A DNA stretch of 17,612 bases. Source: Clostridia bacterium (lineage in GTDB: Bacteria; Bacillota; Clostridia; UBA1381). The DNA is taken from positions 1 through 17,612 of the forward strand of contig CAAGKL010000360.1 of assembly GCA_900770405.1 (NCBI GenBank), given 5' to 3'. Within the stretch, counting starts at the first letter, position 1, and the number at the start of each line of letters is the position of its first letter. A program made the translations under genes and the position numbers. This document shows, one piece after another, positions 1-7,410 of this stretch. A model generated the notes under the pieces. It saw nothing but the letters and a program-made list of their open reading frames with translations, was not told where the DNA came from and did no database searches.

Positions 1-1
1 A

Positions 2-2191
2 GAGCCGGAAATAATCGAATCTGCTCCGATTGCGGAGCAGCCAATTACCGAAACGCTTGAAAAAAACTATATGCCCTACGCGATGAGCGTCATCGTATCG
101 CGCGCAATCCCCGAAATCGACGGGCTGAAGCCCTCGCACCGCAAGCTTCTTTACACGATGTACAAAATGGGGCTTCTGGGCGGAAAGCTGACGAAATCGG
201 CGAACGTTGTCGGGCAGACGATGAAGCTGAACCCGCACGGCGACCAGGCGATTTACGCAACGCTCGTGCGCCTTACCGAGGGCAATGAGACGCTGCTGCT
301 GCCGCTCATCGAGTCAAAGGGAAACTTTGGCAAGCAGTATTCGCGCGATATGGCATTCGCCGCGCCGCGATACACCGAGGTGCGCCTTGCATCGGTCTGC
401 GCCGAGTTCTTCGGCGACATCAACAAAAACACCGTAAAATTCGTCGACAACTACGACGGCGAGCTCAAGGAGCCCACCCTCCTGCCGGTTGCATTTCCGA
501 ACATTTTGGTTAATTCCAACCTCGGCATTGCGGTCGGTATGGCGAGCAACATCTGCTCCTTCAACCTCTCCGAGGTGTGCGAGGCAACAATCGCGTATAT
601 GAAGAACCCGGGCTGCGACCTGCTCGAATATATGCCCGCGCCGGACTTCCCGCTCGGGGCGAACCTCATCTACGACAGGGCGCAGATGGGCGAAATCTAC
701 AAAACCGGGCGCGGCAGCTTCAAGCTGCGCGCGGAATACACCTACGACAAGAAAAACAACTGCATCGAAATTACCGAAATCCCCTACACCGCGTCGGTTG
801 AGGCGATTATCGAAAAGCTGATGGAGCTGATAAAGGCGAACAAGCTCAAGGAAATTTCCGACGTGCGCGACGAAACCGGTATCGACGGCTTCAAGCTGAC
901 GATTGATTTAAAGCGCGGCGTCGACCCCGATGCACTGATGCTCAAACTTTTCAAGCTCACGCCACTTGAGGACAGCTTCAGCTGCAACTTCAACGTGCTG
1001 ATTAACAACACGCCGCACGTTATGGGCGTGGGCGAAATTCTCGGGCATTGGATAGATTTCCGCGTCGGTTGCATAAAGCGCGGGCTGCGCTTTGACATCA
1101 ACAAAAAGAGCGAGCGGCTGCATCTTCTGACCGGTCTTAAAAAAATCCTCCTCGACATCGATAAGGCGGTCTCGATTATCCGCCACACCGAGCTCGAGGC
1201 GGACGTTGTGCCGAATCTGATGACGGGCTTCGGCATCGACAAGGTGCAGGCGGAATATGTTGCGGAAATCAAGCTGCGCAATTTAAACCGCGAGTATATT
1301 TTAAACCGCACCGCGGACATTGAAAAACTGCTCGCAGATATTGACGAGCTCAACCGTATTCTTTCGAGCGACCGCGAGGTCAAGAAGGTTATCGCAAAGC
1401 AGCTGCGCGAAATTGAGAAAAAGTACGGAAAGCCGCGCCGCACAAAGCTTATCAGCGGCGAGGATATAGGCGTGTACGAGGAGAGCACAACTATCGAGGA
1501 TTACCCCGTGACGCTGTTTGTGACGCGCGAGGGCTATGTGAAAAAGGTCACTGTCCAGAGTCTGCGCTCCACCACAAGCGAGCACAAGCTCAAGGAGGAC
1601 GACGAGGTTGCGCGCACAATCGAGACGACGAACCGCGCTGAGCTCCTGTATTTTACCGACAAGGCGTCGGTTTACAAAACGCACCTCTACGACCTGCCCG
1701 ACGGCAAGGTGTCGGCGCTGGGCGAATATATGCCGGCGGTTCTGGGCGTAGACAAGGACGAAAAGCTTCTCTACGCCGCCGTGACGACCGATTTTGCCGG
1801 GTTTATGCTCTTCTGCTTTGAAAACGGCAAAATGGCGCGCGTGCCGCTTTCCGCGTACGCGACCAAAACCAACCGCAAAAAGCTCATCGGCGCATATTCC
1901 GACAAGGCTGCCGTCGTGTCGATGCTCCAGCTCACCGAGGAGACGGATATGGCGGCGTTCACCGACAACAACAAGGCGCTGGTGTTCAACACCGACAAAA
2001 TCCCCGAAAAATCAACCAAGTCCACGCAGGGCGTGCAGGTTATGAAGCTGACTAAAAAAGGAGCGCGTATGACAAGGGTTGTGCCGCTCGGCGAGAGTGA
2101 GCTCGAGGATCCGGCGCACTTCAGGACGAAAAATATACCGGCGGCGGGGTCATTCCTACGCAAGGACGACATACAGCTGTCACTTTTCTGA
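2..2191 (+). CDS. Type IIA DNA topoisomerase subunit A (GyrA/ParC-like), 5'-partial
   Basis: This is the DNA-cleaving subunit of a type IIA topoisomerase; it would pair with an ATPase B subunit, probably encoded just upstream of the window. The frame is open to the left edge, with 23 residues including ITETLEKNYMPYAMS before the Met at 71, so that Met is internal and the true start is missing. Counting from that Met, PRYTE carries the catalytic Arg100-Tyr101, GNFG is at 84-87 and the NPHGD helix is at 54-58. The C-terminal part (about 490-690) has only about four degenerate pinwheel-like blades and no GyrA-box (QRRGGKG). That favours a topoisomerase IV-like or divergent Clostridial paralogue over true gyrase. 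At the usual quinolone-contact positions it has Gln59 and Ala63 instead of Ser and Asp/Glu. It ends 18 bases before the glycosyltransferase gene, suggesting one transcript. Family certain; gyrA versus parC not settled, so no symbol is given. Confidence 0.93.
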   Translation, partial: EPEIIESAPIAEQPITETLEKNYMPYAMSVIVSRAIPEIDGLKPSHRKLLYTMYKMGLLGGKLTKSANVVGQTMKLNPHGDQAIYATLVRLTEGNETLLLPLIESKGNFGKQYSRDMAFAAPRYTEVRLASVCAEFFGDINKNTVKFVDNYDGELKEPTLLPVAFPNILVNSNLGIAVGMASNICSFNLSEVCEATIAYMKNPGCDLLEYMPAPDFPLGANLIYDRAQMGEIYKTGRGSFKLRAEYTYDKKNNCIEITEIPYTASVEAIIEKLMELIKANKLKEISDVRDETGIDGFKLTIDLKRGVDPDALMLKLFKLTPLEDSFSCNFNVLINNTPHVMGVGEILGHWIDFRVGCIKRGLRFDINKKSERLHLLTGLKKILLDIDKAVSIIRHTELEADVVPNLMTGFGIDKVQAEYVAEIKLRNLNREYILNRTADIEKLLADIDELNRILSSDREVKKVIAKQLREIEKKYGKPRRTKLISGEDIGVYEESTTIEDYPVTLFVTREGYVKKVTVQSLRSTTSEHKLKEDDEVARTIETTNRAELLYFTDKASVYKTHLYDLPDGKVSALGEYMPAVLGVDKDEKLLYAAVTTDFAGFMLFCFENGKMARVPLSAYATKTNRKKLIGAYSDKAAVVSMLQLTEETDMAAFTDNNKALVFNTDKIPEKSTKSTQGVQVMKLTKKGARMTRVVPLGESELEDPAHFRTKNIPAAGSFLRKDDIQLSLF

Positions 2192-2209
2192 GATTGAAAG
2201 GACGATATG

Positions 2210-2953
2210 ATGAAAAAAGTAAACATTCTCGGCGTTAAGGTCGCAATGGTCGGCGTGGACGGCGCGGTTGACGCGATTATGGATATGTTCGGCGAGGACC
2301 GCACGCACGCAGTCTTTACGCCCAATTCCGAAATCGTAATGCGCGCATACAAGGACGCGGATTTCTGCGCGAAATTAAACAGCGCGGATTTGCTGACCGC
2401 GGACGGCATAGGGCTCGTGCACGCGTCAAAAATTATAGGCAGACCCATATCCGAGCGCGCGGCGGGCTTTGATATTGCAATGGCGCTTTTGCCCCGGCTC
2501 GCCGAGGCAGGAAAGAGCCTGTTCCTATTCGGCAGCAAGCCCGGAGTTGCCGAGCGCGCGGCGAAAATTCTCACCGAGCGCAATGAGGGGCTGAAAATCG
2601 CCGGCTGCCGCAACGGGTATTTTTCGCCCGGGGACGTGGACGGAATTATTGACGAAATCAACGCCTCGGGCGCGGACATCGTGTTCGTATGCCTGGGCGC
2701 TCCGGCGCAGGAAAACTGGATTTGCAAAAACCGCGACCGGCTGAACGCGCGCGTGCTCATCGGGCTCGGCGGCTCGCTCGACGCGGTCTGCGGCGATATG
2801 CCGCGCGCGCCGAAATGGTGGTGCGACCACGGTCTGGAGTGGTTCTACCGTCTGGCAAAGCAGCCCTCGCGCATCGGCAGAATGATGTCTCTGCCGCAAT
2901 TTGGGCTGACGGCGCTTATTCACGGGCGGAAATTCAAGCAAGAGGACGAATAA
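2210..2953 (+). CDS. WecG/TagA/CpsF family glycosyltransferase
   Basis: Membrane-associated GT26 glycosyltransferase. In Firmicutes the best-known member, TagA, adds N-acetylmannosamine to lipid-linked GlcNAc at the start of wall teichoic acid synthesis; relatives act on other surface polysaccharides, so the exact substrate here is unknown. Visible family blocks are FTPNSEIV, ADGIGLVHASK, ERAAGFD, FLFGSKPGVAERAA, VCLGAPAQENWI, GGSLDAVCGDMPRAPKW and GLEWFYRLAKQPSRIGR. The candidate catalytic Thr37 (TPN) and Asp65 (ADG) sit at the same numbers as in characterised TagA. The C-terminal basic/hydrophobic tail (about 210-240), used for membrane attachment in this family, is present. Two ATGs are adjacent (2207, 2210); AAAGGA at 2197-2202 is 4 bases from the first and 7 from the second, so 2210 is preferred (247 aa). 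It lies 18 bases after the topoisomerase gene. No other wall teichoic acid genes are in the window. Confidence 0.9.
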   Translation: MKKVNILGVKVAMVGVDGAVDAIMDMFGEDRTHAVFTPNSEIVMRAYKDADFCAKLNSADLLTADGIGLVHASKIIGRPISERAAGFDIAMALLPRLAEAGKSLFLFGSKPGVAERAAKILTERNEGLKIAGCRNGYFSPGDVDGIIDEINASGADIVFVCLGAPAQENWICKNRDRLNARVLIGLGGSLDAVCGDMPRAPKWWCDHGLEWFYRLAKQPSRIGRMMSLPQFGLTALIHGRKFKQEDE

Positions 2954-3055
2954 AAAAATCAGTGCACCTCCCCTTTTAAGCCTCGGCGCACGCCGTGACA
3001 TTTGGGGGAAGGCAGTTTTTGCGCTGTGATTTATGCCGCAGCAGGGCGGCGGAAT

Positions 3056-3060
3056 GGAGG
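3056..3060 (+). promoter_or_regulatory. Ribosome binding site fixing the tmk start
   Basis: GGAGG six bases before ATG 3067. It rules out the upstream in-frame GTG at 2995, which would add 24 residues unlike any thymidylate kinase N-terminus. Confidence 0.85.
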
Positions 3061-3066
3061 ATTAAA

Positions 3067-3744
3067 ATGGGACTTCTGATTTCGGTTGAGGGCGTTGACG
3101 CCAGCGGCAAGCAGACCCAGACCGAGCTTTTATACAACTATCTTACGGCGAAAAATATCCCCGTGCGTCGGCTTTCCTTCCCGGCATACGACAGCGAGTC
3201 CTCCGCCGCAGTGCGAATGTACCTCGGCGGTGCGCTCGGCGAGCACGCCGACGACGTAAGTGCATATGCCGCGTCTACGCTTTTCGCCGCGGATCGGTTT
3301 CTGAGCTATCGCGCCGACTGGAAAAATGACTATGACGCCGGTGCGGTCATTCTGTGCGACCGCTATGTCGGCTCAAATATGATACATCAGGCGTGCAAGC
3401 TGCCGGAGGGCGAGCGCGGCGCATTTTTGGATTGGCTCGACGATTTCGAGTACGGTATCTACGGCCTGCCGCGCCCGGATTTGACGATTTTTCTCGATAT
3501 GCCGCCGGAATACGCGAGGATTTTGATTTCCGGCAGGCGTAATAAAATCGACAGCTCCGAGGTCATGGACATTCACGAGCGCGACACGGCATATCTCGCA
3601 AAAAGCTATGCCAACGCCTGCGCCGTATGCGAAAAATTCGGCTGGACACGGATATTGTGCACCGACGGCGGGCATATCCGCACCGTCGAGGACATAAGCG
3701 CCGAGCTGTGCACTCTCGCCAACGGCATTATAAAAACCGAATAA
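3067..3744 (+). CDS. tmk: Thymidylate kinase (dTMP kinase)
   Basis: Cytosolic P-loop kinase that phosphorylates dTMP to dTDP with ATP, an essential step to dTTP. The P-loop is EGVDASGKQTQ (residues 8-18, Lys15). The DRY motif is at 98-100 (LCDRYVGSNMIHQ) and contacts the substrate. PDLTIFLDMP (137-146) forms the core strand, and the Arg-rich lid segment GRRNKID is at 156-162. Length 225 aa is slightly above the usual 200-215. The sequence is the divergent Clostridial form (VDASGK rather than the common DGSGK) but no key residue is missing. The start is set by GGAGG at 3056-3060. The gap of 113 bases after the glycosyltransferase is larger than the previous one, so tmk may be co-transcribed or have its own weak promoter; none is clear. 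A strong terminator follows at 3754. Confidence 0.92.
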   Translation: MGLLISVEGVDASGKQTQTELLYNYLTAKNIPVRRLSFPAYDSESSAAVRMYLGGALGEHADDVSAYAASTLFAADRFLSYRADWKNDYDAGAVILCDRYVGSNMIHQACKLPEGERGAFLDWLDDFEYGIYGLPRPDLTIFLDMPPEYARILISGRRNKIDSSEVMDIHERDTAYLAKSYANACAVCEKFGWTRILCTDGGHIRTVEDISAELCTLANGIIKTE

Positions 3745-3753
3745 AAGACAGGC

Positions 3754-3798
3754 AAAAGGATATTCCGAGCAAAAGCCTTGGCTCGGAATATCCTTTTT
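3754..3798. terminator. Rho-independent terminator, bidirectional, after tmk
   Basis: A perfect 17-base-pair inverted repeat (3754-3770 with 3781-3797) and a 10-base loop. AAAA lies at the left foot and TTTTT at the right, so it can terminate in both directions. It sits 9 bases after the tmk stop, between converging gene blocks. Confidence 0.9.
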
Positions 3799-3811
3799 CT
3801 ATCAAATAAAT

Positions 3812-3835
3812 ATACACCCGCATAGCGGGTGGTAT
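3812..3835. repeat. Short GC-rich hairpin, function unknown
   Basis: CACCCGC (3815-3821) pairs perfectly with GCGGGTG (3825-3831) over a 3-base loop, with three more A/T pairs after a one-base bulge. There is no T run on either strand, so it is not a standard terminator. Confidence 0.5.
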
Positions 3836-3850
3836 TTCATGCATAAAGAA

Positions 3851-3896
3851 AACAGCGGTTTAAAAGTCAATTGACCTTCAAACCGCCGTTTTTTTT
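3851..3896. terminator. Second bidirectional terminator-like palindrome
   Basis: Two 20-base arms (3851-3870 and 3871-3890) match at 17 of 20 positions around the centre GTCAATTGAC. T8 follows on plus and TTTTCTTT on minus. The three mismatches are A-C on the plus transcript but become G-U pairs on the minus transcript, so the minus-strand RNA folds without mismatches. This suggests it mainly serves the ABC ATPase gene. Confidence 0.7.
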
Positions 3897-3907
3897 AATC
3901 ACACACA

Positions 3908-3945
3908 AAGAAGCGGACTTGACTGTAAATCCGCTTCTTATTTTT
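3908..3945. terminator. Hairpin immediately after the ABC ATPase gene
   Basis: AAGAAGCGGA (3908-3917) pairs perfectly with TCCGCTTCTT (3930-3939) over a 12-base loop, 15 bases past the minus-strand stop. The T run is better on plus (3941-3945) than on minus. Probably part of the terminator cluster. Confidence 0.65.
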
Positions 3946-3954
3946 AATTCTCAA

Positions 3955-5067
3955 TTAGTTAAGAATTGCAAGCTCGGTATCCTTATCAAAGATATGTACC
4001 TTATTCATATCGAATGCAACCTTGATGTTATCGCCGGCAGCAGCCGTTGTGCGCTGGTTTACTCTTGCGGTAAACTGAACGCCAGCAATCTTCAGGTACA
4101 GATATGTCTCCGAACCCATCATCTCGGTAACCTCAACGTATGCGCCTACGCAAGCGTCACGCTGGCTGGAGAGGAATACCTCATCATCGTGAATATCCTC
4201 AGGTCTGATACCCATAACAACTTCCTTGCCGATGTAAGGCTTGAGCTCTGCTCTGGAAGCCTTGCCCTCGGGGAGCTTAACCGACTCGTTATCAAAGAGA
4301 AGATAGAGTCCGTCGTCCTTCTGGGTAAGAGTTGCGTTCACGAAATTCATCTGCGGGCTGCCGATAAAGCCGCCGACAAACATATTTACGGGATTGCTGT
4401 AAAGATTAGCCGGAGTATCAACCTGCTGAATGATACCGTCCTTCATAACAACGATTCTCGTGCCCATTGTCATAGCCTCTGTCTGGTCATGAGTAACGTA
4501 GATAAATGTTGTTTTCAGTCTCTGGTGCAGCTTTTTGATCTCTGTTCTCATTGCAACACGAAGCTTTGCATCGAGGTTTGAAAGCGGCTCGTCCATAAGG
4601 AATACCTTCGGGCTGCGGACAATCGCACGACCCATAGCAACACGCTGTCTCTGACCGCCCGACAAAGCCTTCGGCTTTCTGTCGAGAAGATGCTCGATGT
4701 CGAGGATCTTTGCAGCCTCGGTTACGCGCTTTTTGATTTCATCCTTCGGCGTCTTTCTGAGCTTCAGACCGAAAGCCATATTCTCAAACACCGTCATATG
4801 CGGATACAGAGCGTAGTTCTGGAAAACCATCGCAATATCTCTGTCCTTCGGTGCGACGTCGTTTACAAGCTTGCCGTCAATGTAAAGCTCGCCCTCACTT
4901 ATTTCCTCCAGACCGGCAATCATACGAAGAGTCGTCGACTTACCACAGCCGGAAGGTCCTACAAGTATAATGAATTCATTATCTGCAATATCAAGTGAAA
5001 AATCGCTTACAGCCGTAACACCGCCTGCGTACTTTTTGTAAATGTGTTTTAACTGCAAATCTGCCAT
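3955..5067 (-). CDS. Carbohydrate ABC transporter ATP-binding protein, MsmX/UgpC/MalK type
   Basis: ATPase that powers uptake of sugars through a membrane permease pair on the cytoplasmic face. In 370 aa (normal for the family) it shows Walker A GPSGCGKS at 37-44, Q-loop Gln83, signature LSGGQ at 135-139, Walker B VFLMDEP at 155-161 and switch His193 (YVTHDQTEA). A C-terminal OB/TOBE regulatory domain starts at about 235. The ATG at 5067 is preceded by GAGAGGGG at a workable spacing; an upstream in-frame TTG at 5154 would add 29 residues with no family match. No permease or sugar-binding protein gene is nearby, so it probably serves several distant transporters, as MsmX does in Bacillus subtilis and related proteins do in Streptococcus. 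That shared role is inference. Convergent with tmk across a terminator cluster; a weak candidate promoter lies at 5110-5138. Confidence 0.93.
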   Translation of the reverse strand: MADLQLKHIYKKYAGGVTAVSDFSLDIADNEFIILVGPSGCGKSTTLRMIAGLEEISEGELYIDGKLVNDVAPKDRDIAMVFQNYALYPHMTVFENMAFGLKLRKTPKDEIKKRVTEAAKILDIEHLLDRKPKALSGGQRQRVAMGRAIVRSPKVFLMDEPLSNLDAKLRVAMRTEIKKLHQRLKTTFIYVTHDQTEAMTMGTRIVVMKDGIIQQVDTPANLYSNPVNMFVGGFIGSPQMNFVNATLTQKDDGLYLLFDNESVKLPEGKASRAELKPYIGKEVVMGIRPEDIHDDEVFLSSQRDACVGAYVEVTEMMGSETYLYLKIAGVQFTARVNQRTTAAAGDNIKVAFDMNKVHIFDKDTELAILN

Positions 5068-5109
5068 TAAATTATACCCCTCTCTAAGACTTGAAATAAT
5101 TACAGTAAT

Positions 5110-5138
5110 ATAGTAACATATTTTTGACAGAATGTGTA
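5110..5138 (-). promoter_or_regulatory. Candidate promoter for the ABC ATPase gene
   Basis: On the minus strand, TACACA (5133-5138), a 17-base spacer and TACTAT (5110-5115), each 4 of 6 to consensus. The 150-base gap between this gene and the EF-G gene is AT-rich and shows nothing else convincing. Confidence 0.3.
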
Positions 5139-5217
5139 GTCCACAATTAACCAAATTTTTAATTTTTTTTTTAGTAAAAACAACTAAACCGCAATTTTTT
5201 CTGTGTAAAAATACGCC

Positions 5218-7290
5218 TTATACGGATTTTTTTGCCTCGATAACCTTCGCTGCGACCGACGCCGGCGCCTCCTGATAGCGTTCAAATTCAAAGTCAAAGC
5301 TGCCGCGACCCTGGCTCATCGAGCGCAAATCCGTCGCATATTTGAACATTTCTGCCATCGGCACCTCCGCCTCGACGAGGTTCAGCCCCTCGCGGTCGCT
5401 CTCGCCCATACCCATAATCTGACCGCGGCGCTTGTTGATGTCGCCGATAACGTCGCCCATCACGCTCTCGGGCACATAAACCTTAAGATGCCCCACAGGC
5501 TCCAAAAGCACGGGCTTGGCATTTGCCACACCCTCCTTGAACGCGAGTGTCGCCGCGGTTTTGAACGCCATTTCCGATGAATCCACCGGGTGGTACGAGC
5601 CGTCGGTCAGCGTTGCCTTCAGGTTCACCACGGGATACCCCGCCAGAACGCCGCTGCGACACGCCTCCCTGAGTCCCTTTTCTACCGCGGGGAAGTAATT
5701 TTTCGGCACACTGCCGCCGAAAACCTTTTCCTCGAAAATCATTTCCTCGCTCACGCAGGGCTCGAACTCAATGAACACGTGACCGTACTGACCGTGACCG
5801 CCCGACTGCTTTTTATGCTTGCCCTCCGCCTTAACCTTGGCGCGAATCGTCTCGCGATAAGGCACAATCGGCTCGGAAAGCTTCATTTCAATGCCGTATT
5901 TCGCCTTCAGCCTGCCGCTTATGATGTCAATATGCTGCTCGCCCTGACCGTTTATGAGCGTCTGCTTGGTCTCGGCGTTATTCGTCACGCTGAAGGTCGG
6001 ATCCTCCTCGCACAGCCGCGCAAGCCCGGCGATAATCTTCTCCTCCTCGCCTTTCTTCGCCGCCTCGACAGCCATCGAAAGCACCGGCTGCGGGAATTCT
6101 ATTCCGGTCAGAATCATATTCTTATTCTCGGCGCAGAGCGTATCGCCCGTGCCGGTCTTGTCAAGCTTTGCCACAACGCCGATGTCGCCGGCGCGAACGC
6201 ATTTCACCTCAAGCTGCTTTTTGCCGCGTAGCATATACAGCTTGCCGATGCGCTCGGACACGCCCTTGTTCGGGTTGAAAATGCTGCTGTCCGCCTTGAT
6301 TTCGCCCGAATAAACGCGGAACGCACTCATCTTGCCCACATACGGGTCGGCAATCGTCTTAAACACAATCGCCGCCGCGCTGTCCGACACCTCCTGCACA
6401 ACCTCAACCGGCTCGCCTGTCGATGCGTCGCGCGCAATCTCGGCGATTTCGCTCGGTGCGGGCAGGTATTTCGCCATGCCGTCCATAAGCGAGCGTATGC
6501 CAATATTCGCCTGACCGGCGCCGCAGTATACCGGGTAAATGCTGCCGTCCTTGACGCCCTTTCTGATAGCCTTTTTAATTTCGTCGAAGGTAAACTCCTC
6601 GCCGTTGAAATACTTATTCATCAGCGCGTCGTCGGTTTCGGCAACCGCCTCCATAATCATATCGCGCAGCGGCGCGACAATCTCCGCCATACCGTCGGGC
6701 ACGGGGATATCCACACGCTCTGTGCCCTCATAGCGGCGCGCCGTCATATCGACGATATCGACAAAGCCCTTGAACTCCTCGCCCTCGCGTATCGGGTAGA
6801 CAAACGGCGTTATCGACTTGCCGAATTTTTCCTTCATTTCCTCGAGCGTGCGCTTGAAATCGGCGCGCATATCGTCGATTTTGTTCACGAAAAACATAAT
6901 CGGCACACCCTTTGTGCGCGCAAATTTAAACACCTGCTCCGTGCCGACCGAAACGCCGCTCCTGCCGCTTAACGCAATCAGCGCGCTGTCCGCCGCACGC
7001 AAGCCCTCCTTGACCTCGCCGACAAAATCGAAATATCCCGGCGTGTCGATAATATTGAGCTTCGTCCCCTTCCAGTCCATCGGCGCGATTGCCGCCGAAA
7101 TCGAAAGCTGTCTCTTAATTTCCTCCAAATCATAGTCGCAGACGGTCGTTCCGTCCGCAACCGTGCCCATTCTGTCAACGGCGCCGCTGTTGAAAAGCAT
7201 AGCCTCTGTGAGTGTTGTCTTGCCGCACTTTCCGTGCCCCATAACCGCAATATTGCGGATATCCTCCATCTTATAACCGTTAATTTCCAA
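5218..7290 (-). CDS. Elongation factor G paralogue (EF-G-2 type translational GTPase)
   Basis: Five-domain ribosomal GTPase of 690 aa, the full EF-G length. P-loop GHGKCGKT is at 18-25, G3 is DTPGY at 82-86, G4 is NKID at 136-139 and a G5-like CGAG is at 256-259. Domain IV has SGGHGQYGHV (496-505) and the tip GSYHPVDSSE (564-573), whose His matches E. coli EF-G His583, important in translocation. The G3 His typical of EF-G (DTPGH) is Tyr, as in EF-G-2 proteins such as the Thermus paralogue, and switch I is also unlike housekeeping EF-G. This is therefore a paralogue rather than fusA, which is normally in the str operon with rpsL/rpsG/tuf; none of those are here. The start is TTG at 7290, chosen because AAGGAGG lies 8 bases upstream; the next ATG (7269) has no such site. 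Its physiological role is not known from sequence. Confidence 0.9.
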   Translation of the reverse strand: MEINGYKMEDIRNIAVMGHGKCGKTTLTEAMLFNSGAVDRMGTVADGTTVCDYDLEEIKRQLSISAAIAPMDWKGTKLNIIDTPGYFDFVGEVKEGLRAADSALIALSGRSGVSVGTEQVFKFARTKGVPIMFFVNKIDDMRADFKRTLEEMKEKFGKSITPFVYPIREGEEFKGFVDIVDMTARRYEGTERVDIPVPDGMAEIVAPLRDMIMEAVAETDDALMNKYFNGEEFTFDEIKKAIRKGVKDGSIYPVYCGAGQANIGIRSLMDGMAKYLPAPSEIAEIARDASTGEPVEVVQEVSDSAAAIVFKTIADPYVGKMSAFRVYSGEIKADSSIFNPNKGVSERIGKLYMLRGKKQLEVKCVRAGDIGVVAKLDKTGTGDTLCAENKNMILTGIEFPQPVLSMAVEAAKKGEEEKIIAGLARLCEEDPTFSVTNNAETKQTLINGQGEQHIDIISGRLKAKYGIEMKLSEPIVPYRETIRAKVKAEGKHKKQSGGHGQYGHVFIEFEPCVSEEMIFEEKVFGGSVPKNYFPAVEKGLREACRSGVLAGYPVVNLKATLTDGSYHPVDSSEMAFKTAATLAFKEGVANAKPVLLEPVGHLKVYVPESVMGDVIGDINKRRGQIMGMGESDREGLNLVEAEVPMAEMFKYATDLRSMSQGRGSFDFEFERYQEAPASVAAKVIEAKKSV

Positions 7291-7298
7291 TTCTCGCG

Positions 7299-7305
7299 CC
7301 TCCTT
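7299..7305 (-). promoter_or_regulatory. Strong Shine-Dalgarno that selects the TTG start of the EF-G paralogue
   Basis: Minus-strand AAGGAGG, 8 bases before TTG 7290. A perfect site at ideal spacing makes the rare TTG the likely start. Confidence 0.8.
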
Positions 7306-7319
7306 ATGGTATTTTACTA

Positions 7320-7348
7320 TTTATATACCCCCAAAAAGCGGCGCTAAA
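7320..7348 (-). promoter_or_regulatory. Candidate promoter for the EF-G paralogue
   Basis: Minus-strand TTTAGC (7343-7348), a 17-base spacer and TATAAA (7320-7325), about 30 bases before the start codon. The -10 is good and the -35 is poor. Confidence 0.35.
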
Positions 7349-7350
7349 CA

Positions 7351-7393
7351 AAAAATGTACCGTTATATATGTAAAATATATCGGTACATTTTT
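7351..7393 (-). terminator. Terminator after ackA
   Basis: AAAAATGTACCG (7351-7362) pairs perfectly with CGGTACATTTTT (7382-7393), 18 bases past the ackA stop on the minus strand, with further A/T pairing in the loop. T6 follows the stem on the minus strand. Confidence 0.8.
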
Positions 7394-7410
7394 GTGTATT
7401 TTATATAATT

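Noticed and set aside
784..1488. 234-codon minus-strand frame inside the topoisomerase gene
   Set aside because: Ser/Ile/Arg-rich translation with no motif; antisense to a well-conserved coding region.
1771..2760. 329-codon open frame on the minus strand across the topoisomerase and glycosyltransferase genes
   Set aside because: It spans two convincing plus-strand genes and their junction, is low-complexity Ser/Ala-rich, has no family motif and looks like a codon-bias shadow.
2954..3066. Possible hairpin and GTG start (2995) before tmk
   Set aside because: CGGCGCACGCCG has only a 2-base loop and no T run; the GTG lacks family similarity downstream and GGAGG at 3056 points to 3067.
3871..4581. 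236-codon plus-strand frame opposite the ABC ATPase gene
   Set aside because: It starts inside a terminator palindrome and runs antisense to Walker B and signature motifs; no family features.
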